9,303 nucleotides of DNA from Planctomycetaceae bacterium (GTDB lineage Bacteria; Planctomycetota; Planctomycetia; Planctomycetales; Planctomycetaceae): positions 1-9,303 of the forward strand of contig JAGQQB010000119.1 in the NCBI GenBank assembly GCA_020426425.1. Reading direction: 5' to 3'. A program made the position numbers and the translations under genes. Of this stretch, positions 1 through 6,136 are shown piece after piece. Positions within the stretch are counted from its first letter, which is position 1, and each line of letters begins with the position of its first letter. Below the pieces are notes generated by a model that was not told where the DNA came from, searched no databases, and saw only the letters and a list, made by a program, of their open reading frames with translations.

Positions 1-104
1 GCAAACGGATCGCCCTGTCGCCGATCGACGTGCCGATCGCGCCCTCAGACTTCTCCGTGACTCTGCGACTCCGTGAGATGATCAATCCTGGCGAGAAGGG
101 GTGA
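1..104 (+). CDS. C-terminal end of an unidentified protein (5' truncated by window)
   Basis: An open frame enters from the left edge (first full codon at position 3) and stops with TGA at 102-104, giving the last 33 residues of a protein. About 80% of its codons end in G or C, which matches real genes in this window and argues that this frame is coding; the other two forward frames stop at 60 and 76. The tail ends in LREMINPGEKG, and a run of alternating hydrophobic residues before it (DFSVTLRLRE) suggests a terminal beta strand. I do not recognise the family, and too little is present to assign a function. The gene converges on the minus-strand tatD. Confidence 0.6.
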   Translation, partial: KRIALSPIDVPIAPSDFSVTLRLREMINPGEKG

Positions 105-345
105 ACGGCTGCCGTGGAAGCAGGTGATCGCTCACATCAGTTTGGAAGTCAGCGCACAGCGGTGCCAATCTGATCGGCGAAATGCTGATGGTCGAGCTTG
201 GTACTCGGCGCGAAACCGGGCGTCTGGACTCCGGTTCGTTCCAAGTCTTCCTTCCCAAACTTGAAGTCGGTTAACGGCGTCGGATGGCACGCTGATTCAA
301 CATGCAAGGGGCGTTGGTTGATAGTGAAGTCCTTGTTCGACCGCT
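105..345. other. Convergent spacer between the left-edge gene and tatD
   Basis: These 241 bp separate the end of the plus-strand fragment from the end of tatD. Apart from the possible 66-aa frame on the minus strand, I see nothing firm. No stem-loop followed by a T-run is visible in either direction, so there is no obvious intrinsic terminator for the two converging genes. Confidence 0.4.
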
Positions 346-349
346 TCAT
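149..349 (-). CDS. Possible small protein (66 aa) overlapping the tatD stop codon
   Basis: The ATG at 349-347 overlaps the tatD stop (348-346) in an ATGA arrangement typical of translational coupling. The 66-residue frame ends with TGA at 149-151. About 70% of its codons end in G or C, similar to neighbouring genes. The product would be soluble and polar, rich in Lys, His, Asp and Pro, with no signal peptide, membrane segment or motif I recognise. Against it: there is no Shine-Dalgarno sequence before the ATG, the frame is short, and a 63-codon frame on the other strand overlaps it. It may be a chance frame in the tatD 3' spacer. Confidence 0.25.
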   Translation of the reverse strand: MKRSNKDFTINQRPLHVESACHPTPLTDFKFGKEDLERTGVQTPGFAPSTKLDHQHFADQIGTAVR

Positions 350-1122
350 GTGGGCAGCGGAAACAGTCGACGGGCGTTGTTGGTGGTGATCTCGGCGATC
401 TCTTCAATGGTCAAGTCGTGCAGTTCTGCGAGACAGCGGGCCGTGTGAACCACGTGCGCCGGTTCGTTGCGTTTACCTCGCATCGGGACTGGGGCAAGAT
501 AGGGAGAGTCGGTTTCGACGAGGATGCGATCGAGGGGAATGGAGCGGGCGACTTCGCGGAGGTCGGCGTTCTTCTTGTAGGTCAGCATGCCAGCGAAGGA
601 GAAGAAGAGACCGAGGTCGAGGCCAAGACGTGCGGTCTCACTGCTGCCGCAGAAGCTGTGCATCACACCTTGGAGCGGAGCCTCTTGAGCGAGTCGCTGC
701 AGGAGCTGAGTCGCTTCGACTTCGGCGTCGCGGCAATGGACGACGAACGGCTTGCCGGTCAGTTGCGAGAGGCGGACGTGTCGTTCGAAGTATTCCTGCT
801 GCAGCTCGAATGGGGCGAAGTCCCAATACTTGTCGAGCCCAGTCTCGCCAATTCCAACTACCTGGGGGTGGGCGACGAGTTCTTCGATCGTGTCGAAGTC
901 GTGCGGGGCTGCCTGCGAACAGTAGTTGGGATGAACACCGACGACTGCAGACACCTGCGGGTATTGCTCGGCCAGGGCAATTGCCGCCTGACTGCTGCTC
1001 GCACTGACACCAATGGTGATGATGTGCCCTACCCCGGCCGTTTGCGCGCGGTCCAGAAGTTCGACACGGTCGGGTGCGAGCGACTGTTCGTCGAGATGGG
1101 CGTGAGTATCGATCAGGAACAT
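346..1122 (-). CDS. tatD: TatD-family metal-dependent hydrolase (DNase)
   Basis: This is a 258-residue protein, close to the usual TatD/YcfH length of about 260. It is a TIM-barrel amidohydrolase-superfamily enzyme predicted to bind two divalent metals; characterised members cleave DNA or remove 3' nucleotides in the cytoplasm. The metal-site motifs are all present: DTHAHLD at residues 5-11 (His7, His9), GETGLDKYW with Glu93, VVHCRDA with His129, MHSFCG with His155, and ETDSPYLAP with Asp205. The ATG start places DTHAHLD at the usual distance from the N terminus. No Shine-Dalgarno sequence is visible; the pyrimidine-rich GACTCC lies 7 nt before the ATG. The upstream spacer (1123-1300) carries a repeat also found before the histidine kinase. 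The family call is firm; the exact physiological substrate is not known for most homologues. Confidence 0.95.
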   Translation of the reverse strand: MFLIDTHAHLDEQSLAPDRVELLDRAQTAGVGHIITIGVSASSSQAAIALAEQYPQVSAVVGVHPNYCSQAAPHDFDTIEELVAHPQVVGIGETGLDKYWDFAPFELQQEYFERHVRLSQLTGKPFVVHCRDAEVEATQLLQRLAQEAPLQGVMHSFCGSSETARLGLDLGLFFSFAGMLTYKKNADLREVARSIPLDRILVETDSPYLAPVPMRGKRNEPAHVVHTARCLAELHDLTIEEIAEITTNNARRLFPLPT

Positions 1123-1208
1123 GGCGTAAGGAGTCGGAAGTGAGGGGAATGCCGACTATACATGGGCTTCACCGTTGGTCATTGGTGGGTGGCGTTCACA
1201 GGTCGGTT

Positions 1209-1245
1209 GGTTGAGGGTAGATGCGCCACGGTTGAAATGGTTGAG
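1209..1245 (-). repeat. Intergenic GGTTGAG repeat, copy upstream of tatD
   Basis: On the + strand this reads GGTTGAG (1209-1215), 14 nt of spacer, then GGTTGAAATGGTTGAG (1230-1245). It matches 4481-4517 at 32 of 37 positions with no gaps, including the same 14-nt spacer length. The best sub-block, 1222-1245, matches 4494-4517 at 22 of 24. Its near edge is 87 bp upstream of the tatD ATG and its far edge is 55 bp past the stop of the ligase gene. The strand is given as that of the flanking genes, which read it as CTCAACC units. Confidence 0.75.
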
Positions 1246-1300
1246 GTCGGCGAGGGGCCGATGCCATCAATTTCTCCATGCGGGCCAAGTGCCCTTGAAC

Positions 1301-2593
1301 TCACGTCTGCCGATGGAAGCGGCGGCCTTTGAGTTCGAAGCGAGGGAGTGAATCGACAGGGACGGCGACGACTTCGGCAACGAAGTTCAGTCGGTCTTTG
1401 ATGGTGTGCTGGACAAGGTCGACGAGTTGTTTGACGGCAGAGACGTCGAGGTCGGGGGTGGGTTCGAGTTCGATTCTCAGATGCGGCATCGCGCGGCGGG
1501 TTTCGACCGTGGTGCGGTATTCAATGACCGAGGCGAACTCGCGCAGGATGGCATCGAGACTGGAGGGGAAGACGTTGTTGCCGCGGATGGTGACCATGTC
1601 ATCGGCGCGGCCAAGGATGCCGCCTTCGAGTCGCATCAGTTCGAGTCCACTCGGACAGGGATCTGTTGCGACACGAACGAGATCGCCGGTGCGATAACGG
1701 ATGACGGGTTGTCCCCAGCGACCAAGATTGGTGATCAGCAGTTCGCCAACTTCGCCCGGCGGCATGGGGGCGAGGGATTCGGGATCGACAACTTCGGCGA
1801 TCGCCTCGGTTTCGAGGATCAGTAATCCGCCCGGCGCCGCCTCTGGTTCGATGCCAAGTGAACCGATGTCGGTCATGCCCCAGTGATCGAACACCCGCGC
1901 GCCCCAGGCTTGCTCAATACGTGTCCGAATGGCGGGGATCGCGCCCCCGGGTTCTCCAGCGACGATGATTTTGCGAACGCCGGTCGCCTGCAGGTCAAGG
2001 CCGAGTTTCTCGGCGACTTCGGTCAGCCGCAGGGCGTAGGTGGGAGTACAGCAAATGACGGTCGCCTGCATTTCCGCAATCATGCGGAGTCGTGCTTCGC
2101 TGGTCATGCCGCCCATGGTGAGGCAGAGGTTGCCCAGTCGCTGCGCGCCTTCGAACGCGGCCCAGAAGCCGATGAATGGACCGAAGGAAAAGGGGAATGC
2201 AAAGACATCCGACGCCGTGATGCCGACAATGCGATAGATTTGGGCCCAGCAATCCATGAACCAGTCCCAGCTGGGTCGGGTGTCGAGCCACTTCATCGGC
2301 TTGCCGGTGGTGCCGGATGTCTGGTGCAGCCGACAGTAGTGGCTGAGTCCATACGTGAGGTTCGAGCCGTACGAGGGATGCTGGTTTTGATCGTCAACCA
2401 GTTCTTGCTTGGTACAGACGGGCCAACTGCGGAAGTCCTCCAGTGAATTGAGTGACTGCGAATCGACTCCGGCTGCGGCGAGTTTGCGGGACCAAAAGGG
2501 ATTGCTCTCTTCGACTGCGGCGACAAGCGCCTGCAGGCGTTGCAGTTGCCGCGAGCGCAGGGCCGCGTTGTCAAGTTGTTCGGGGAAGTTCAT
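1301..2593 (-). CDS. PaaK-like adenylate-forming ligase (phenylacetate-CoA ligase family)
   Basis: This 430-residue protein has the length and motif order of phenylacetate-CoA ligase (PaaK) relatives in the ANL superfamily. These activate a carboxylate as acyl-AMP and pass it to CoA or another thiol. Visible motifs: the phosphate loop TSGTTGKP at 92-99, AGEPGG at 212-217, the A5-type DHWGMTD at 236-242, the hinge-region YRTGD at 300-304, GRADDMVTIRGNNVFP at 328-343, and a C-terminal LPRFELKGRR whose Lys422 sits where the adenylation lysine is expected. In A5 the usual Tyr-Gly and Glu are replaced by Trp-Gly and Asp242. The acid substrate cannot be read from sequence, and there are no other phenylacetate-pathway genes nearby, so a paa role is doubtful. 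The gene starts 101 bp after the response-regulator stop and could be read with it. No strong ribosome-binding site is visible. Confidence 0.88.
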   Translation of the reverse strand: MNFPEQLDNAALRSRQLQRLQALVAAVEESNPFWSRKLAAAGVDSQSLNSLEDFRSWPVCTKQELVDDQNQHPSYGSNLTYGLSHYCRLHQTSGTTGKPMKWLDTRPSWDWFMDCWAQIYRIVGITASDVFAFPFSFGPFIGFWAAFEGAQRLGNLCLTMGGMTSEARLRMIAEMQATVICCTPTYALRLTEVAEKLGLDLQATGVRKIIVAGEPGGAIPAIRTRIEQAWGARVFDHWGMTDIGSLGIEPEAAPGGLLILETEAIAEVVDPESLAPMPPGEVGELLITNLGRWGQPVIRYRTGDLVRVATDPCPSGLELMRLEGGILGRADDMVTIRGNNVFPSSLDAILREFASVIEYRTTVETRRAMPHLRIELEPTPDLDVSAVKQLVDLVQHTIKDRLNFVAEVVAVPVDSLPRFELKGRRFHRQT

Positions 2594-2694
2594 CGTCTAT
2601 TCGTCCGGTCATTCACTGACTGCATCAGGGTACTGTAGTGAACGTGACGGCGGTGGTCACTGGCGTGAGGCGTGTGACTGTGATTGTACGATTG

Positions 2695-3432
2695 TCACAG
2701 GGCTTCGTCGGGAACGAAGCGGTAGCCGGTGCCACGAACCGAGAGTAGATAGCGAGGGATGGCGGGATCGGCTTCGATGTATTTGCGAAGGCGCATGACA
2801 AAGTTGTCGATGGTGCGAGTCGACACCTCGCTACTTTGTTCCCAGACATCTTTCAGAATGCGACTGCGTGAGAGGACGTCCCCGGCGTGGTCGATGAAGT
2901 AAGCCAGCAGTTGCATTTCGAGCGTGGTGAGTGTGCTCGTTTCTGCGCCACGACGGACTTCGAATTTGCGGAAGTCAACGTCAACATCGCCGAAGCTGTA
3001 GTTGTCCCGCGTTTGACTACGGGCGCGGGACTCGCCAACGCGCATCAGCCGTTCGTTGCGGGAGAGGAGATTTCGGGTGCGACTGAGGAGTTCGGGGAGC
3101 GCGAAGGGTTTGGCCATGTACTGATCGGCCCCGCATTCGAAGGCATGGGCACGGTCTTCGGTGAGTGTTCTGGCGCTGAGTACGAGAACGGGGAGGATGG
3201 GATCGAGTTCGCGAATGCTGCGGCAGATTTCGTAGCCACTCATGCCAGGCAACATGAGGTCGAGGAGGACAAGATCGACGCGACCAGGATGGTCTTCGAG
3301 GTACGTGAGTGTCGCGGGTCCATCGCCCATGACAAGGGCTTCGTAGCCTTCGGCCTGCAGGTTGAATCGCAGGCCGGTGGCGATGGATTCTTCATCTTCG
3401 ACGATCAGGACAAGCTTCTGACCGGACTTCAT
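2695..3432 (-). CDS. OmpR/PhoB-family response regulator
   Basis: This is a 245-residue two-domain regulator. The N-terminal receiver (about 6-122) has the acidic pair Glu12-Asp13, the phospho-acceptor Asp58 in LLDLMLPGMSG, the switch Ser86 in VLSAR and Lys108 in AKPF. The C-terminal half (about 141-243) is a winged-helix DNA-binding domain: TLTTLEMQLLAYF, LSRSRILKDVW, RTIDNFVMRLRKYIE and VRGTGYRFVP are typical of OmpR/PhoB proteins, which bind direct repeats as dimers. The ATG overlaps the kinase stop by 4 bp (ATGA at 3432-3429). AAGAGG lies 7 nt upstream inside the kinase tail, so reinitiation or coupled translation is likely. The cognate kinase is almost certainly the gene just upstream. 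The regulated genes are unknown; its own operon is one candidate. Confidence 0.95.
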   Translation of the reverse strand: MKSGQKLVLIVEDEESIATGLRFNLQAEGYEALVMGDGPATLTYLEDHPGRVDLVLLDLMLPGMSGYEICRSIRELDPILPVLVLSARTLTEDRAHAFECGADQYMAKPFALPELLSRTRNLLSRNERLMRVGESRARSQTRDNYSFGDVDVDFRKFEVRRGAETSTLTTLEMQLLAYFIDHAGDVLSRSRILKDVWEQSSEVSTRTIDNFVMRLRKYIEADPAIPRYLLSVRGTGYRFVPDEAL

Positions 3433-4394
3433 CTGCTGGCCTCTTGCAGTTGTGATTCAGGTTGAGGAGAGGGCTGGGGACGCTGCAATTCGACTCGTCC
3501 TGGGAGTTCGATCACGAAGGTGCAGCCGGCGGCCCCATCATCGCGATCTTGCAGGGTGACGCGACCTCGCATTTTCTTGACGAGTGTATGCACGATGTAC
3601 AGACCGAGTCCGGTCCCCTTCTGGCGACGTTCGAGTTCGCTGCCACCACGGTAGAAGATGCGGAAGATCTTCTTGCGGTCTTCGAGGGGAACCCCGGCTC
3701 CGTTGTTGGAGATGCGGATCTTGAGGCGTCGCGAGCCGACTGGATACGCATCGACAATGACCTCGGCGGGACTGCCACCGTACTTCACAGCGTTGTCGAG
3801 CAGATTGGAAAGAATCAGTTCGAGCACGATCCTGCGCGCACTGATGGCGAGCGGGGTGGCACGAAACTGAAAGACATCGCGAGCGTTTAGACCGCGATGG
3901 GCACAAACCGACTCGGCCATTTGGCGTAAGAGCGGTTCGAGTTCCAGCACAACCGGTTCTTCGTTTTCGCCCAGCGCATCGAGTCGACCGACCTCCAGCA
4001 ACTGGTTGATGAGTTGATCGAGCCGCTTGAGTTCAGTCGCCATGATGCCGTGAAACTCATCCCGCTGGGTCTCGGTCAATTGCCGCATGCGCAAGGTTTC
4101 GAGATAGAGCTGCAAGGCAGCGATGGGGGACTTGAGTTCGTGGGTTACACTGTCGACGAAGTTCGCTTGTCGGTTGTTGAGGGCAATTTCTTTGAGTGTG
4201 AGCACCAGCCAGACTGAAAGTCCGGCGAGGATGAGCGTAAAGGCGAGTACGCCAATGGTGAGCGCCGTCCATTTTGCACGTTGGGCGAGTAAGACGATCC
4301 AGCAGACCATCAACGTCACGTTGAGGGCCATCAGCGAAACGCTCAACGTGATCGGCAGGTGAATGGAGCTGCGGCGGCGGAAGTATGTCGCCAT
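3429..4394 (-). CDS. Membrane sensor histidine kinase with minimal external loop
   Basis: This 321-residue kinase has two predicted membrane helices (about 13-36 and 44-66) separated by only some 7 residues, so there is no real periplasmic sensor domain. No HAMP or PAS domain is evident. The dimerisation/phosphotransfer domain follows directly: the H-box FVDSVTHELKSP at 79-90 has His85 as the phosphorylated residue. The ATPase domain shows the N-box NLLDNAVKY (197-205), a G1-like box NNGAGVP (230-236), the F-box IFRIFYRGG (243-251) and the G2 box KGTGLGLYIV (259-268). The usual G1 aspartate is Asn230. The C terminus ends in a Gln/Pro-rich tail of about 20 residues. It is transcribed before, and overlaps by 4 bp, its response regulator. 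No Shine-Dalgarno sequence precedes the ATG; GACTCC lies 8 nt upstream, as it does near tatD. The signal may be membrane stress or a partner protein (inference). Confidence 0.93.
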   Translation of the reverse strand: MATYFRRRSSIHLPITLSVSLMALNVTLMVCWIVLLAQRAKWTALTIGVLAFTLILAGLSVWLVLTLKEIALNNRQANFVDSVTHELKSPIAALQLYLETLRMRQLTETQRDEFHGIMATELKRLDQLINQLLEVGRLDALGENEEPVVLELEPLLRQMAESVCAHRGLNARDVFQFRATPLAISARRIVLELILSNLLDNAVKYGGSPAEVIVDAYPVGSRRLKIRISNNGAGVPLEDRKKIFRIFYRGGSELERRQKGTGLGLYIVHTLVKKMRGRVTLQDRDDGAAGCTFVIELPGRVELQRPQPSPQPESQLQEASR

Positions 4395-4471
4395 GATGTC
4401 GTGGAGTCTGTGGTCGTTGGTTGTCGCGTTGTGGGCGATGTAGGGGAGATTGAACGCGGCTGGGTGCGGCT

Positions 4472-4517
4472 GGTTGAGATGGTTGAGTGTGGCTGCGGCA
4501 CGGTTGAGATGGTTGAG
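4472..4517 (-). repeat. Intergenic GGTTGAG repeat, copy upstream of the histidine kinase
   Basis: GGTTGAGATGGTTGAG occurs twice without mismatch, at 4472-4487 and 4502-4517, exactly 30 bp apart. Individual GGTTGAG units start at 4472, 4481, 4502 and 4511, giving spacings of 9, 21 and 9 bp. The part from 4481 to 4517 matches 1209-1245 at 32 of 37 positions. Position 4481 is 87 bp upstream of the kinase ATG, the same distance as the other copy has to tatD. The far edge is 28 bp past the stop of the TPR gene. No complementary CTCAACC lies nearby on the + strand, so it is not a hairpin terminator. Confidence 0.8.
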
Positions 4518-4545
4518 CCGTTCAGAGAATCGAGTGGAGGCCGGA

Positions 4546-5754
4546 TCAGTTGACGCGTTGCGGGAGCAGTGGGCCGCTACCGGGGGGGACGGGGGTCAGT
4601 TGCTCGGGAACTGAGTCCACTGGTGGGACCGGGATCGGTGGGGGCGTGTTGTCCAAAGGTTGCGCTGGCTGTGGCAAGGGGGCGAACGGCTGGGGTAGCG
4701 GATCGACAGGCTGTGATGCCGGGGTGACGGTCTCTGCGAAGAATGGGGTCAGGTGTGGCGCTGGTCCGGCCAGTGCGAGCGCCGTGTTGAGGACATCGCG
4801 CGAACGTTCGTCGCCATCTTGATGCAGGATCACACCTAGCAGGAAGAGGCGGTCGGGATCGCGAATGTCTTCAGCCACCCAATCGGCGACACGATGGATG
4901 AGATACTTGCGGGCGAGGGTGTTGTCGCCCAGCAGGTCGGCGAGTGGCTCTGCGTGCAGGGGCCACGAGGGATCGAGTTGCAGGCCGAGTTTGTAGTTGT
5001 CGATCGCCTCGCGAAAGCGGCTCCGGGCGGCATCGGTGAGTGCGAGACGGAAGCGGGGGACTGCTTGATCGCGGGCGGCCGCAACTGCATGTCGATAGTC
5101 TAGGGCGGCCGTGGCATAGTGAATCTTGCGGAGATCCTGGTCGCCACGATCGACGAGACGAATCGCTTGAATCTGCTGCTCAGGGGTCGATTCGGGAACC
5201 ACTTGCTGGACCGGTGGCACCGGCGTGGCGATGAGTTGGCCAACACGCTGGTCCGCATTGTTGGCGGCAGGATCGCTGAAAGTGGGATCGGTCATCGGCG
5301 CCGAGAAGGCACCACTGGGGAGTTGGGTTTGTCGTGGATCCCAGTTGAGGACCGTACCTGGTTGAGGGAAAGCCAAGGCCGGAGTCACCTGCTGGTAGAC
5401 CAGCGGGGGAGCGTAGCCAATTGGGGCAACACTGAGGTAGGACGGTCCCCAGGAATAGGAGTGGACATTGACGAAGCCGTAGGACCTTGCAGAGATACCA
5501 TAGCCGGGATAGCCATTCACGTACCGCATGTCGCCAGGATGCGAGCCGGGTGAGGGGTGTCCGTAGCGTCGCTGGTACTGGTACTCTGCCTGGGTGGGGC
5601 CATAGGGCCGACCGGTCGGCCCGTAAACGATCGGGTGACCATGGCGGTGATGCTGTGCCGAGGCCGAGCCAGCCGCGATTGACACGACGACAACTGTCAC
5701 CAAAAGCCCGCGCATTGACCAATCGCGACGACGCCCAGAGTGAACTGGCAACAT
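4546..5754 (-). CDS. Secreted TPR-containing protein with Tyr/Gly/Pro-rich N terminus and proline-rich tail
   Basis: This 402-residue protein begins with an Arg-containing n-region, a Val/Ile-rich hydrophobic stretch (about 17-28) and a likely signal-peptidase site after Ala33 (SASA|Q), so export is predicted. Residues 34-130 are rich in His, Tyr, Gly and Pro. Residues about 197-330 contain helical repeats resembling TPR units, such as ALDYRHAVAAARDQAVPRFRLAL and FREAIDNYKLGLQLDPSWPLHAEPL (each split here only by motif length). Residues 344-398 are strongly proline-rich. I chose the ATG at 5754 because AAGGGG lies 7 nt upstream; a longer frame from an ATG at 5904 would bury the signal peptide, and an ATG at 5715 lacks a ribosome-binding site. 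The function is unknown. TPR units suggest protein-protein contacts in the periplasm or cell surface. The family is typical of planctomycetes in style (inference). Confidence 0.85.
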   Translation of the reverse strand: MLPVHSGRRRDWSMRGLLVTVVVVSIAAGSASAQHHRHGHPIVYGPTGRPYGPTQAEYQYQRRYGHPSPGSHPGDMRYVNGYPGYGISARSYGFVNVHSYSWGPSYLSVAPIGYAPPLVYQQVTPALAFPQPGTVLNWDPRQTQLPSGAFSAPMTDPTFSDPAANNADQRVGQLIATPVPPVQQVVPESTPEQQIQAIRLVDRGDQDLRKIHYATAALDYRHAVAAARDQAVPRFRLALTDAARSRFREAIDNYKLGLQLDPSWPLHAEPLADLLGDNTLARKYLIHRVADWVAEDIRDPDRLFLLGVILHQDGDERSRDVLNTALALAGPAPHLTPFFAETVTPASQPVDPLPQPFAPLPQPAQPLDNTPPPIPVPPVDSVPEQLTPVPPGSGPLLPQRVN

Positions 5755-6136
5755 GTGTATCCCCTTGTGAGGCAGAACCGACCACGTCCCGTCCGCAATG
5801 CATGTTACCACGCCAGGAAGGGGGCGGTCGAGGAGATGTTGGGGGAAATCGTGGGTCGTGGTGCGTCGGACGAATCGTGGCGCTTTCCGGCAATGACTGG
5901 CCAAGTCCTCCGATGCTGGCCGTGTCGGGGACGACTGCCAGGTGACGGATGTAGCCGGTGGGTTGTCGGATGTCGATTTCCCAGGGGCGGGTTCGTCTTT
6001 TCGTGATCTTATGTTTCGGCATAGGATTCGCGGCGAACCGAGGGACGTCCAGAGACACGGATGGTGTTTCTGGCGATCCAGTTCGCGATGACAAGTCGGT
6101 CGGAATTGATGCCTGCATGTTTCGCATCATCCGCCG
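5755..6136. promoter_or_regulatory. Divergent spacer with a weak promoter candidate for the TPR gene
   Basis: This 382-bp region separates two divergently transcribed genes and should contain both promoters. For the minus-strand TPR gene, a weak sigma70-like pair can be drawn: TCGACC (5831-5826), an 18-bp spacer and TAACAT (5807-5802), each 4 of 6 to consensus, which would give a leader of about 40 nt. A match this weak may be chance. For the plus-strand acyltransferase I see no convincing promoter. No operator-like palindrome, tRNA or riboswitch was recognised. Open frames cross this region but none is convincing. Confidence 0.3.

Noticed and set aside
418..1143. 241-codon open frame on the + strand opposite tatD
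   Set aside because: It is antisense to a gene with all TatD metal-site motifs; long antisense frames are expected in GC-rich DNA and this one shows no motif.
2644..2660. GTGAC-N7-GTCAC hairpin between the response regulator and the ligase
   Set aside because: A 5-bp stem without a T-run is too weak to call as a terminator or operator.
2673..2700. Inverted repeats CTGTGA-N11-TCACAG and TGTGAC-N15-GTCACA at the response-regulator stop codon
   Set aside because: Stems are only 6 bp with large loops and no T-run, so an intrinsic terminator is not supported; the half-site spacing also does not fit a CRP site (TGTGA-N6-TCACA).
5755..5904. 50-residue N-terminal extension of the TPR protein from an ATG at 5904
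   Set aside because: It would bury the signal peptide, and the ATG at 5754 has a well-placed AAGGGG.
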